DNA of 64,000 nucleotides from Wolfiporia cocos (GCA_029448655.1 JACCLO010000009.1:2666001-2730000); one strand, 5' to 3'; shown: positions 11,101 through 21,056, counted from the stretch's first letter. The notes: generated by a model not told the origin, from the letters alone. A program made the numbers and translations.

Positions 11101-11792
11101 AAGTTAGTTTGATATCACATAAATTCGACAGCACTGACACAGTTAGATGCCATATCATATCCATGGCTTCATGTACTGTCATCTTCATGTCTCCCCAGAC
11201 GAAAGATAATGTGTGAATGACGTATTCAATAGGTGTGCCTGGTTCACTTTGAGATCGAACATCGAAGCAGTTGCGTCTATCAATGGCTTCATCGGCTGAG
11301 ATGTCATCATCCTTGAAGATATTACCGTCCAGTTCGCACCGATTGCAGCTGACCGATTTATCTGACGTCTTGAGACTCCCAGAGGTGTCTGCCAGTTTGC
11401 TCAAGAGGGTATGAGGCGGGGGACTCAAAGCCCTGTCCTATCTGGCTTCATTAAGAGAGGGGCTTGTATGAGGCACGGAATCAAATAGTATGATTGGATG
11501 AGTTGATAGAAGTAACCCTCCTTGCTGGTGCAACTCAGCACTCAAGTACTCACCACTGACACCAGCAGGCGACATGGACCTTTTGCAAAAACCACCACCA
11601 CCCCCGGCAGTTGAGCCGCAGCTCCTGCCCGCCAATGTCGACGCCGATGCCGACATGGGCGATATCAACGAACAAAACACCGGACCTCCCTCCGACAAGT
11701 ATGAGGCCGCCATGCGCACTGCACTGGACGCCCTCCACTCGGCCGTCGCCGACTTTTGTTTCCAAATGGCTGACCCCGAAAAGGAGCAACAC
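11101..11792. repeat. Dispersed 0.69-kb repeat, copy I
   Basis: Nearly identical to 38984-39670 in the same orientation. Both start at AAGTTAGTTTGATATCAC and end after GACCCCGAAAAGGAGCAACAC. Differences include a 6-bp indel (GACACA present here) and a handful of substitutions. It ends inside the frame that starts MDLLQKPPPPP at 11574. The two copies probably derive from one retroelement 5' region. Confidence 0.85.
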
Positions 11793-13386
11793 TACTCTAT
11801 CCTGGACCACTGGGGCGAAGCCGCGTGCTGCTTCCTTGGAGCCGTCTGTGTGGGATTGAACGCGCTCAAGGACGTCAGGCTAGACTCCTCGGATGCCGGA
11901 GATACGGTGCGTCGAGAACTCCACAATGCCTCTACTAACTACCCCCACTTGAGGTTAATTACCCAGCGGGTTTGCGTAGCACCAAGCACTTAAGATCACG
12001 TGCGCCACGTGCCGACCCTCCTTTCTCTCTTACCACCACCATCGCCTTAGGCGCTCACGTACCGTCCACCCATACGCCGACCCCCACGCACCGTCTCTCC
12101 CACCATGAACACCCAACGCACCGTCCCCAACACCCAGAGGGTCCAAACCGAAACCACATCAGCCACCTTTGCATTTGATCTACTTTTCAACGCTGCCCAG
12201 AGTATCCACCGGGCACACGAAACCAACTCCTCCAACTATGCTCTTCCACTTTAGAAGACTCACGTATCCTACCTCTTTACCGCAATCCAACATGGAGCTG
12301 ACGAAATCGCTCACACTGAAGCCCTCACCTTACTCACAGTGCGAGACACAGTCCGCCAACTCGCCAACCACTTAGACGCCATTCTGGCGCCTACTTTTCC
12401 CAACCCTATGCCCTACCCTATTCCCACACCTCCACCCTCACCGCCTGCTGCACGCACCACTATCCAGACCCATCAGGCGCCATACATCAAACGCTTAGTC
12501 ACCACATCCCGACTTCCATGACGCAAAACACCCCTGCCCAAACTCCATTGGGTACCCAACAAACCACCTACTCCCAACCCTACCCCTCCTGTAACCTCAC
12601 CAGCGATTACCCCACCCCCGACTGTCACCGTCAAATCACCTAAACAGTCCACTACCCCACCGCCTCCTCCTACACGCAACCACTCCCCCACACCATCCGC
12701 TCATACAGCGGATTCGGACGACACTGCTCACCCCCAACTCACCCACAACTCGCCCACGCCCACTCCTTTGGAACTATCCGCCGAAGACTACGCCATCAAT
12801 TATGGCACCCCTGCTGAACGTGCCATGTTTCCCCAATATTTTGGCTCTGATGGTCGACGTATCACTCCCCCAACTCGCTCACCCGTTTCTCAGTCACCCA
12901 TCCCATCCGCACCCCCACTCCCATCACCCATAACCACTCCTACCTCCATGGCTACACCTGCGGACACCACCGACGATTCTCCTCCTCAATCATGCAGACC
13001 GCTTTGGGTTGACCAAACTATGACAGCCCTCCTGGAACCTCCCATGTACGACCACCCCATAGGACCTACACCTTCCCTCGACATGATTCGCAATACCAGA
13101 CCTCCCACCCCAATCCCTAACACTTACACTGTCCAAATCAACGGCATCGCATGTCGCTACGATGACGGCACTCGCGTTACCAATCAAGACATTGCCGACA
13201 AATTCTTCTACGCACTCAGTCGAACTCCCTTCTACACCATTGCTCCACGACCATACCCCTTTGAACCTCACTTCATACGTTGGATGAACCCCAACATCCC
13301 TGACCACAAGACGCACTCCTCTGTTCTACTCTCATTCACCGATGCCGACGACGGCCATATACTCAAAGCGCTCGAGAGCGCTATCC
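11574..13386 (+). pseudogene. Decayed retroelement ORF1-like region
   Basis: A plus-strand, proline-rich coding region in three broken pieces. 11574-11993 begins MDLLQKPPPPPAVEPQ and has a helical EAAMRTALDALHSAVADF segment. A frameshifted middle lies around 12170-12520 (RDTVRQLANHLDAIL-like), and a last open part at 12768-13386 reads TRVTNQDIADKFFYAL and SVLLSFTDADDGHIL. The layout (proline-rich, then an RRM-like strand SVLLSF) suggests ORF1 of a LINE-type element, but that is inference. The frame stops abruptly where an LTR begins at 13387. Confidence 0.45.
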
Positions 13387-13525
13387 TGTTACGGTTATTT
13401 TAATTTTTCGAATATCGACAGAACTCACCACCGGGCGAATACGGTACAGGGACTTGTTGCGCAACCAACCCCCTGGCTACTCGTGACTATACTGGGCGTA
13501 TCCCCAGTTGTATTAGCATGTAGGG
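13387..13525 (+). mobile_element. Truncated gypsy LTR (first 139 bp), forward
   Basis: Starts TGTTACGGTTATTTT like the LTRs at 25922 and 40093 and follows them to TGTAGGG, where a complete LTR in the opposite orientation begins immediately at 13526. It is the 5' stump of an older LTR that interrupted the ORF1-like region and was itself interrupted. Confidence 0.8.
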
Positions 13526-14319
13526 TGTTACGGGTCGAATACCCGTTCGTATATTCGAGTCGCAAATATAGATCGTTCTTCTGCACGTAGGCTTGTTGCC
13601 GTATGCAAGGCAAATACTCGTTAGATGCCTTCAAGTCCTAGGTGAAGTTCCTAGGAGATCGTTCTTCTGCACGTAGGCTTATTGCCGTATGCAAGGCAAA
13701 TACTCGTTAGATGCCTTCGGGTCCTAAGTGAAGTCCTTAGGAGATCGATTAATATCCAATGCGCGTTAGAGGATATAATCTGTTCAGGTGCGAGTCGAAT
13801 AGAATATAAGACTCGCCTAAGTCCGAGAAGTCAGTGTGCACTTCGAGGACTTAGTCATTTGGTTGCTCGAGTGAGAAATACTGAGCGTAGTTTCCTACGT
13901 TTGAGAACGAGTATAAGACTTCTTGTTTGTACAACAAGGTCGAGCTGAAGAGCCTCGACGGTAAGTACATGAGTTTTTATACTACGCTAGGTTTCAGGGG
14001 TCAAGTCTGTCCCAGATGCCACCGATACTATCTATGCTATAGTCCCAAACGTTTGATAAGTATGGAGTGATATATCTGAGACGATAGATAGGAATGATGG
14101 CGGTTGAACGCCATCTGTCAGCTAATAAACGATGAACATGAAACGGTGGCAGGGTTGGATCTGCCGAAGATGAAACGAGCCCTACAGACTAGTACAACTG
14201 GGGGATGCGCCCAGTAAGATCACGAGTAGCCAGGGGGTTGGTTGCGCAACAAGTCCCTGTATCGTATTCGCCCGGTGGTGAGTTCTGTTGATATTCGAAA
14301 AATCAAAATAACCGTGACA
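13526..14319 (-). repeat. 3' LTR of gypsy copy 1
   Basis: Reads TGTCACGG to CCCGTAACA in element orientation, 794 bp. A direct duplication of about 82 bp lies near its 3' end (two runs of GGCATCTAACGAGTATTTGC), absent from the LTRs of copy 2 and from the solo LTR. The flanking 5 bp (TAGGG on the plus strand) do not match the outer flank of the 40093 LTR. Confidence 0.85.
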
Positions 14320-14330
14320 TCAGCTCCCTC

Positions 14331-17300
14331 CTATGCATTCGTCGGCCTCGACGAATTTTCCAAGTTCCCCTCTTCAGAGTGCCTCGGCGTCCTGTTCGTT
14401 GTAGATGTCGCCGTTCCCACTGAGGGACGGGGTCGTAGGAATTCGCCATACGAAGTGTTGGCGGCATTCATTCTGTCGATGACCTGGTTGATTGAGCCCA
14501 CAAGTTCTGCAAATATAATTGGGGCAGTCGAGGATCCAGTGGTTAGCGGAACCACATTGTCGACACGGCTGCTCGGGTGAGGGCCTCGCTGGTACCCGTA
14601 GGGAAGGGATATCGCGGAGGTATTCGTTATGTTGGTACCTCCAGTGGTGTGCGGCTCGGTGGAGGTTTCGTGCGGCCCATGTTGGTAGGGAGGCGGTGTC
14701 TCGTTCGTGCTCCCTCGCACCTCGCTCAAACTCCTCGCGGGTAATACTCTGCACTGAAGGAGATCGTCGAATAGGCGGCGTGCTATTCGCTCTTCGCTGT
14801 CGCGCTGGGGTAGCCCTAGGGCTCGTCGGGCGTGTAGGTGGTTCACGTCTCCCGTTGCCTCCCATACCAGAAATACGTGGCGTCGGGTCTCTAACTCCTG
14901 TTCGGCGGGCCCTCTGAGTCTCGGTAGGCAACGGAAATAATACTCTATCGCCCTCCATAAAATCAAACGGCCTTGCAACTCGGCGTCGTTCGTCGGGGGT
15001 GAAAAAGCGGGCGGGTTGCGGTGTGTATTCGGGTCGACCGGGAGTAACGTGCTCGCGATCCTCGAAGTCGTTGAGCGCGTGTCGTAGTCGGGCCGTCGTG
15101 GTGGCGGCCAATCTGTCGATAAGTCTGTTGGTGAGTAACTCGAGTCCCTCTCTCTGCGCTCTGATCTGCCCCTCCATTCGGACGAGGTCCTCGGTGATGT
15201 TCTGGTACGAGCTGTAGACGTGGGTGAGATCCTGCGCGATGTCGAAGAGGGCCGACCAGCCATCGGCTCGGCCAGCAAAAGGTCCCTCGGCCCTGTACCA
15301 GAGGAGGGCATGTCTAATCTGCAGATGCTGGGGGGAGTACCTCCTCGGCGGCGTACCTCTTGGTCGTCCTTCCCGGCGACCCGCGTCACTGTGGGGGGTC
15401 GTGGCGCGACGAGGGAGTTGGTGGCGAGTCGTCGACATATTATTACTGTTCGGCTTTCGAGTGTCGGGGTTGTTCTGACTCGCATTCGGTGGTAGCTTTT
15501 TATCAACTCCTTGGAATGCTCCAAGTTCGCCTCGTCTTCCCATGAGTTGTCGGCCGTGGCATAGCCTTTCCACTTGACGAAGTATTGATGCTTCTTTCTT
15601 TGCCATCTGTCAGCCAGGATGGCTTCGACTTCGTATTCTTCTTGTCCCTTGATGATATCAGGTGGCGGCCGTAGGTAATTGGGTCCGTGTACCCTTGTTT
15701 CTTTGAATGGTTTGAGTAAGGCAGCGTGGAAGACCGGATGAATTTTCCAATTTTCCGGTAACTGCAGCCGGTATGTCGTGGGTCCCATCTTTTCTGTGAT
15801 GGTGAAGGGTCCTTCTCTTTTTGGTGCCAGTTTGTTCGATTCATAGGGGATCGTTAGGTTTTTGGCGTCGAGCCAGACCTTATCCCCTTTCTCGAGCTTC
15901 GGTAGTTCTCTGAGGAGCCGCCCTGCCATTCTTTTCTGGGCTAATTCATGCGCAATGAATGCCATCTTTCGCGCCTCTTTGATTTTCTTGATCCTGTCGA
16001 CAGCTGCCGGGACGTTCCCTACTCTGTCATAGTCTGGGAATCCTCTCGGGACGTATCCTAGGATTATTTCAAGTGGCGCTGGCCGGTTTTCGGTCCGTCT
16101 GGTGTTGTGCGCAAATTCGACGTCAGGCAGTCGTTGTACCCATTGGAAAGGGTCGTTCATGCAATAGATACGGAGGTATACTTCGATCTGTTGGTTCATC
16201 CTTTCCATTTGTCCGTCTGTCTGGGGATGGTATGCTGTACTCATTGCTGACTCTGTTCCCTGCAGCTTGCATAATTCCCTGAATAGTTTTGATGCGAACT
16301 GTGGTCCCCTGTCCGAGATGATTTTTCGGGGAATGCCGTATTGTGAATATATCTTTTGATGGAATATTTCTGCGGCCCCTTCGCTTGTAATTGTTTTGTC
16401 GCATGGGGTGAGAGAGATGGCCTTGGATAGGCCATGGTCGACAATCACCATCATGGAGTCATACTTTCCGACTCTTGGCAGGTCGGTGACAAAATCAACC
16501 GAGCACTGTGAGAAGGGGAGGGCGTCTTCCCGTGTCGGTATTGGTTGCAAAGGGGGTTTTAGCGGATTCCTATCAGGTTTCATCTGTTGACAGATTGCAC
16601 AGCCCCGGACATATTCCGCTATCATTGTTCTCATGTCGGGCCACCAAAAGTGGGTCGTAACCTGTACTGTTGTACCCCAGATCCCGGGGTGTCCGGCCGG
16701 GATCGTGTTGTGGTATTTTGAGATGACGTCTCGTCGAAGGCCCTCGTCTCTTGGCACGTACATCCTGCCCTTGTAGAGCAGTATTCCATCCGTTTGTTGC
16801 CATTCATCTGCGGTGGTTCTCGCGGGGAATTCGCCTGTGCCCCCTAGAGCACGGATCGCCTGTTCCGCAGATTCATCTTGATCGTTGGCGTTCTTGATTC
16901 GATCAATGATCGGGATCTGGATTGCGTGGACGACGAGTTCGTCTGGAATCATGGTGATTCCCTCGTTGTCTTCGTTGCTTTCGTCCAGGTGGTACAACCT
17001 GGAAAGTGTGTCGGCCATGACTAGTTTCCTTCCGGGGACGTGCTGCAATTTCAGGTCGAATTGCGAAAGGAATAGATGCCATCTCGCTTGTCGCCGATTT
17101 AGGCGCTGTGCGCTTCTCCAATACGTCAGGTTCTGATGATCACTTCGGATCAAGATCCGATGCGGTGCTCCTTCCAATAGGTGCCGCCATTCTTCTAAGG
17201 CTCGGACTATTCCGAGTAGTTCGCGATCATAGATTTCATAGTTTTGTTCTGTAGATGTCAGGGATTGTGAGAGATATCCCACCGGCCGTTCGCGCCCTGT

Positions 17301-19385
17301 TTCATCGATCTGTTTCAGTACTGCTCCTGTGGCGAACTGAGATGCGTCTGTTTCGAGGATGAACGGTTTCTCCTTATCTGGTGTTCCTAGTGCGGGCGCC
17401 GTCGTGAATACTTGTTTCATGAAGTCGAACGCCTTCTGTTCTTTGTCCGTCCACTGGAACCCTGTTCCTGTGACCGTCTTTGTGAGGTCTACTAGGGGTC
17501 GGGCGTGCGTCGAGTAATGATCGATGAATTTTCGATAGAAGTTCGCGAATCCTAGGAAGGATCTGACTTCTTTGAGGTTTCGGGGGGTTGGCCATTCTTT
17601 AATCCCATTGAGTTTCGCTGGGTCCATCTGAATGTTTCCTGGGGTGATGACTAGCCCCAGAAATTCGACTCTGTCGACGCCGAAGGCGCATTTCTCGGGT
17701 TTCACAAAGAGGTGGTTGTCCACTAATTTCTGAAGGATCCGTCGTTCCCATTCCTTGTGTGTTTTCTCATCTTCTGAGAAAACGAGGATGTCGTCCATAT
17801 AAACAAGCACCCATCCTTCGAGGATTTCTTCTTTCAGGATTTCATTCATCATTGCCTGAAAGGTTCCGGGTGCGTTGCATAGTCCGAAAAACATAACCGT
17901 GGGCTCGTACAACCCTCGGTTTGTTTTGAAGGCTGCTTTCCATTCGTCTCCCTTCTTGATCCGCACGTTGTTGTATCCTGCTCTAAGATCCATTTTTGTG
18001 AAGATCTTTGCTCCTTTTAGCTTTTCCAGGAGCTCCGAGATCAGTGGTAAGGGATAGACGTTCTTTATCGTCCCTTCGTTCAGATATCGATAATCTTGAC
18101 AGGGTCGTAGGCCGCTGTCTTTCTTTGGGACGAAAAAGAATGGTGACGCCATCGGGGATTTTGAAGGGACTATAAATCCCTTGGCCAAGTTTTCTTTTAG
18201 GAATTCGTCCAACGCCTGTTGCTCTTTAGGCGAGAGTGCATAGACTTTGCAGTCTTTCGGCACGAAATCGGGTTTTAATTCAATTGCGTGGTCCCATGGT
18301 CTCGACGGGGGGAACGCTGCTGCGGACTCCTTGCTGAACACCTTGGCGAAGTCCAGTAGGTGTTTCGGGACCATCTCCTTAATCGTTCGTTCTGGTTCAG
18401 GGGTTTTCTGCGCAAATTCCTGGGATTTCGTCAGCGCTTTCCTGACAGCGTTGATGATTTGTATCTTTGTTCGGAACTTCTTTCGCGTCTCCCCTTTCTT
18501 TCCTATGATCCTAGGATTATCCTTTGCGAAGCATCGGATCGCTTCGTACTCCTCGGGAGTATAGAGCCGCTGCGCTGTTTCTTCTGGCTGGTCCGTGGAT
18601 CCAAACCCTTTCTCCCCTCGTTCTGTTTCATCTAGGTCTTTGACCTCTATAATGTCGGGGGTGAGGTGTCGTTCGAAAATTATCTGGGCTATTCGCATGC
18701 CCGGGATAATTCTATGTGCCTTGTCTGAGTAGTTGAAGACGATGGCTCCGACGTCTCCTCGGTAGTCCGAGTCTATGACTCCAGCTTGTACTACCAATCC
18801 GTGTCTGAGGGTGTTGCCTGATCGTCCGGCCAACCTCCCATACGATCCCTTCGGGATCTTCATTTTTACTCCTGTGGAGACGAGTTTCCATCCTCCGGCG
18901 GGAATCTCGGTTTCTTCTGCGGCGTAAAGGTCGTACCCTGCAGCTTCTTGGGTCCCCCTTGTTGGAATTTTCCCTTCTGGGGTGACTACCATTTCTACCG
19001 TATCCATTCGGATCATGGTTTCCTGTTTCTTTTCTTCTGCCCCTAGTATTGATCGTACATCGACTGTTTGGTCCTTCCAGTCGATTGTGGGGTTTTCGTC
19101 TTTTAGCCATCCATATCCTAGAATCATATTCTCTGTTCCGATTGATCCTACCAGGAACCGGACTTTTCGCGTTTTCTGGGTCTTCAGATATCGTAGTAGT
19201 ATGGTGGCTTCTCGGTCTATTCGCCCATCTTTGTTTTCTGTTCTGTCAACATTTTTGACGATGATCAGGTTCTTCAAGGGTTGCGTGGGCACCTTGTATT
19301 TTTCTACCACTCTGCTGTGGATCAGGTTCGACATTGCTCCTGAGTCGATTAGTGCGTTGCACTTCACGGGTTTTGCCAGCGTCAT
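14331..19385 (-). CDS. pol: Pol polyprotein: PR-dUTPase-RT-RH-IN-chromodomain
   Basis: 1684 codons, uninterrupted. Visible in order: aspartic protease (DSG at residues 14-16); dUTPase at ~138-264 with all five motifs (AAGYDLYA, GRLAGRSG, GVIDSDYRGDVG, PGMRIAQII, GEKGFGSTD); reverse transcriptase with YMDD at 529-532; RNase H (ETDAS, E in YDRELL, RSDHQN); integrase with the HHCC finger (CAICQQM), then the DDE triad (SVDF, IISDRGPQF, HPQTDGQMER); GPF/Y-type module (~1190-1230); and a chromodomain at ~1248-1298 (YEVEAIL, YFVKWKGY, SWEDEANL). About 385 further residues follow. The overlapping ORF3 suggests this tail is not itself the selected product. Pol lies in the -1 frame relative to gag. Confidence 0.93.
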   Translation of the reverse strand: MTLAKPVKCNALIDSGAMSNLIHSRVVEKYKVPTQPLKNLIIVKNVDRTENKDGRIDREATILLRYLKTQKTRKVRFLVGSIGTENMILGYGWLKDENPTIDWKDQTVDVRSILGAEEKKQETMIRMDTVEMVVTPEGKIPTRGTQEAAGYDLYAAEETEIPAGGWKLVSTGVKMKIPKGSYGRLAGRSGNTLRHGLVVQAGVIDSDYRGDVGAIVFNYSDKAHRIIPGMRIAQIIFERHLTPDIIEVKDLDETERGEKGFGSTDQPEETAQRLYTPEEYEAIRCFAKDNPRIIGKKGETRKKFRTKIQIINAVRKALTKSQEFAQKTPEPERTIKEMVPKHLLDFAKVFSKESAAAFPPSRPWDHAIELKPDFVPKDCKVYALSPKEQQALDEFLKENLAKGFIVPSKSPMASPFFFVPKKDSGLRPCQDYRYLNEGTIKNVYPLPLISELLEKLKGAKIFTKMDLRAGYNNVRIKKGDEWKAAFKTNRGLYEPTVMFFGLCNAPGTFQAMMNEILKEEILEGWVLVYMDDILVFSEDEKTHKEWERRILQKLVDNHLFVKPEKCAFGVDRVEFLGLVITPGNIQMDPAKLNGIKEWPTPRNLKEVRSFLGFANFYRKFIDHYSTHARPLVDLTKTVTGTGFQWTDKEQKAFDFMKQVFTTAPALGTPDKEKPFILETDASQFATGAVLKQIDETGRERPVGYLSQSLTSTEQNYEIYDRELLGIVRALEEWRHLLEGAPHRILIRSDHQNLTYWRSAQRLNRRQARWHLFLSQFDLKLQHVPGRKLVMADTLSRLYHLDESNEDNEGITMIPDELVVHAIQIPIIDRIKNANDQDESAEQAIRALGGTGEFPARTTADEWQQTDGILLYKGRMYVPRDEGLRRDVISKYHNTIPAGHPGIWGTTVQVTTHFWWPDMRTMIAEYVRGCAICQQMKPDRNPLKPPLQPIPTREDALPFSQCSVDFVTDLPRVGKYDSMMVIVDHGLSKAISLTPCDKTITSEGAAEIFHQKIYSQYGIPRKIISDRGPQFASKLFRELCKLQGTESAMSTAYHPQTDGQMERMNQQIEVYLRIYCMNDPFQWVQRLPDVEFAHNTRRTENRPAPLEIILGYVPRGFPDYDRVGNVPAAVDRIKKIKEARKMAFIAHELAQKRMAGRLLRELPKLEKGDKVWLDAKNLTIPYESNKLAPKREGPFTITEKMGPTTYRLQLPENWKIHPVFHAALLKPFKETRVHGPNYLRPPPDIIKGQEEYEVEAILADRWQRKKHQYFVKWKGYATADNSWEDEANLEHSKELIKSYHRMRVRTTPTLESRTVIICRRLATNSLVAPRPPTVTRVAGKDDQEVRRRGGTPPSICRLDMPSSGTGPRDLLLAEPMAGRPSSTSRRISPTSTARTRTSPRTSSEWRGRSERRERDSSYSPTDLSTDWPPPRRPDYDTRSTTSRIASTLLPVDPNTHRNPPAFSPPTNDAELQGRLILWRAIEYYFRCLPRLRGPAEQELETRRHVFLVWEATGDVNHLHARRALGLPQRDSEERIARRLFDDLLQCRVLPARSLSEVRGSTNETPPPYQHGPHETSTEPHTTGGTNITNTSAISLPYGYQRGPHPSSRVDNVVPLTTGSSTAPIIFAELVGSINQVIDRMNAANTSYGEFLRPRPSVGTATSTTNRTPRHSEEGNLENSSRPTNA
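14374..15438 (-). CDS. ORF3: overprinted zinc-knuckle protein (copy 1)
   Basis: 354 codons in the -1 frame relative to pol, starting at ATG 15438 just after the chromodomain and ending 43 bp before the pol stop. Composition: Arg/Pro-rich N-terminus; helical centre (TEDLVRMEGQIRAQREGLE, then NRLIDRLAATTTARLRHAL); basic RS-rich stretch; then two knuckles near the C-terminus, CRQCGSANHWILDC (C-x2-C-x4-H-x4-C) and CRTCGLNQPGHRQNEC (C-x2-C-x6-H-x4-C). The equivalent frame in copy 2 is intact at 32548-33609. Between copies, the first ~36 codons show 13 silent and 1 replacement difference outside one small indel block. Likely a nucleic-acid-binding accessory protein; function and expression route (frameshift, reinitiation or spliced RNA) unknown. 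Confidence 0.75.
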   Translation of the reverse strand: MSTTRHQLPRRATTPHSDAGRREGRPRGTPPRRYSPQHLQIRHALLWYRAEGPFAGRADGWSALFDIAQDLTHVYSSYQNITEDLVRMEGQIRAQREGLELLTNRLIDRLAATTTARLRHALNDFEDREHVTPGRPEYTPQPARFFTPDERRRVARPFDFMEGDRVLFPLPTETQRARRTGVRDPTPRISGMGGNGRREPPTRPTSPRATPARQRRANSTPPIRRSPSVQSITREEFERGAREHERDTASLPTWAARNLHRAAHHWRYQHNEYLRDIPSLRVPARPSPEQPCRQCGSANHWILDCPNYICRTCGLNQPGHRQNECRQHFVWRIPTTPSLSGNGDIYNEQDAEAL

Positions 19386-19474
19386 GATTACCGGGATGAA
19401 GAGGGATCGATTCTTCTCGAACGAGGTAATTACATGCGCTGCTTTCTCGGAGGGTAAGACCGTGGGCTTCCCTC

Positions 19475-21056
19475 CTAGGCAAAATCCTGTTCTTCTACGA
19501 GCCGTGCTAGGAGCTCGGGGTTCTTGGCTTTCAGGGCCCTAATTGCTGTGACCGCTCTGTTAGCGGTGATGTATTCAGTCTCTTCCTCAGAGACTTCTTC
19601 GATGCGAGCTTCTTGCTCAGCTTCTTCTTCTTCGGTCTTTCGAGTAGTCCGCCTAGGGCGGGCTGGCTTCCTCGGCCTCTTCGGGCAGTCTCGCGACATA
19701 TGCCCTGGCTGATGACAGATGAAACATTTTCCCTTCTTGATGTGATCGTCCCTTTCCTGGGTGGTCATTCGATCTACATCCATCGCATTCGAATCTTTCG
19801 GTGCGGTTGTCTGTGGAGCACTAGTGCATCCATTATTCTGGTTCGAGGCTTGCCAAGCCTTTTTCTTGACAAACGGTTTGTCCCGTTTCAAGAATATCTT
19901 GTACGTATTTTCATAGTACGAGGCAGCGGACTGCCATTCATCAATGGTCGCTGGTAGCGGCCGAACGCCGATGATGTATCGGGTCGTATGTTCGGGTAAC
20001 CCTTTCTCAAAGAGGGTTATGAGCAACGCGTTTCCGTCCGCGCTGTATCGATCGTACTGGGCCTTTCCGGCCAAGTTATTGAATTCGGTGATGTAGTCAT
20101 CGATGTCTTTTCTGTCCTGGGTTACGTCCAGGATTTTCTTCCGCGCCTTCTGTACTTCTTCGATGGCTCCGAAGGCTTTTTGGAAGTCTGCATCAAACTG
20201 TGCAAGACTAGGCGGGAAGAATCGTTTCATCTGGGGGTTCGTATAAACCCGGTGATAATTCTGTTTCCATTGGCCCGTTTTCCCCTTGTTCGAAATATAA
20301 GAGAGGATAAAGATCACTCTCTGAACGTCGTTCTGGAATGACGTTTCGTACATCGTAAACCAGGAATTGCACTGGTTTATGAAGTTCTGCATGTCGGATC
20401 GTTCCCCGTCGAATACGTCTGGGGGATTGATCTTTATCATTGGGGGTCGGTAGTACGGGTTCGGCGCATTCGGTGGTGGAGGCCCTCCTGGGGGTCCTCC
20501 TCTTCCCGGGTATCCTCCACCCGGGTTTCCTGGGTTTCCTCCGGGGTTCCCTGGGTTCCCTCCAGGGTTTCCTCCTCCGGGGTTCGCGGGGGTTCCTCCT
20601 CCGAGTCCTCCAGGAGGGGGGGCATTCCCTCCTCCGAGTCCGAAGTTTCCTCCCAGTCCTCCTCCGCTTGTACCTGCGGAGGTTCGTCCAAATAGGCCTG
20701 AAGGCCATGTTCCTGGGTTTGTCGTTCCCATTCCTCCGCTTGGGCTAGTCCAAGACGGATTTCCTCCGCTACCCATTCCGGGTGCGTTCTGTGGGGGGTT
20801 TCCAAAGAGGTCTGTTCCTCCAGCCATAGGCCCAATCCCACTCTGCGCAAAAGCAGATACAAATCCTGGAGGGTCCTGTCCTCTGGTCTGGCTGTTATCT
20901 GTTCCTGTAAAGTTTCCAGGATTTCTCCCATCATCTCCGATGCGCTCAATTCCTGCCATTCCTGTGGCGCCCGAAGGCTGATTCGTATTTCCATCGGCAT
21001 TGAAGGTTCTGTTGATGGTTTCGGTTTCGTTTTCGGTCAACGTCGCGGTTGACATC
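19475..21056 (-). pseudogene. gag: Gag, 5'-truncated (copy 1)
   Basis: Retains the Gly/Pro-rich linker, the capsid region (PPMIKINPPDVFDGE, QRVIFILSYI, FEKGLPEHTTRY) and one CCHC zinc knuckle (CFICHQPGHMSRDC), then a Lys/Glu-rich end and a TAG stop. The N-terminal ~85 codons are missing. The frame instead continues upstream in phase with the SET-MYND exon by chance. GATTTTGCCTAG at the stop contains a TTTT run next to the stop; pol is open in the -1 frame across it, so frameshifting there is possible. Confidence 0.85.
20437..21000 (-). CDS. Overprinted ORF inside gag (copy 1)
   Basis: 188 codons from ATG 21000, in the +1 frame relative to gag, ending just before the capsid-coding part. It predicts a helical, strongly acidic protein (SASEMMGEILETLQEQ, WVAEEIRLGLAQAEEWER, then Glu/Pro/Thr-rich to the end), while gag in the same stretch is only Gly/Pro/Asn-rich. 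The frame is kept in copy 2 (26974-27558). Comparing copies, I count 7 silent and 2 replacement changes in this frame against 2 silent and 7 replacement changes in the gag frame. No family is recognised. Confidence 0.65.
   Translation of the reverse strand: MPMEIRISLRAPQEWQELSASEMMGEILETLQEQITARPEDRTLQDLYLLLRRVGLGLWLEEQTSLETPHRTHPEWVAEEIRLGLAQAEEWERQTQEHGLQAYLDEPPQVQAEEDWEETSDSEEGMPPLLEDSEEEPPRTPEEETLEGTQGTPEETQETRVEDTREEEDPQEGLHHRMRRTRTTDPQ

Larger units (their letters stand above)
13526..21056 (-). mobile_element. Ty3/gypsy chromovirus, copy 1 (5' end missing)
   Basis: Minus-strand element: 3' LTR 13526-14319, pol 14331-19385 (intact), gag from its 'MSTATL' position (19475-21056). The 5' LTR and the first ~85 gag codons are absent. 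In their place the sequence switches at 21056/21057 into a SET-MYND gene. The missing part lies at 40093-41175, fused to the other half of that gene. Pol is uninterrupted over 1684 codons, unlike copy 2. It shares with the 40093 LTR a private 82-bp internal duplication and a TGTCACGG terminus. Confidence 0.9.

Noticed and set aside
14331..15300. The 385-residue pol tail after the chromodomain as a functional domain
   Set aside because: Differences between copies are mostly replacements in this frame while ORF3 stays silent-biased, so the open pol frame here is better explained as a by-product of overlap.
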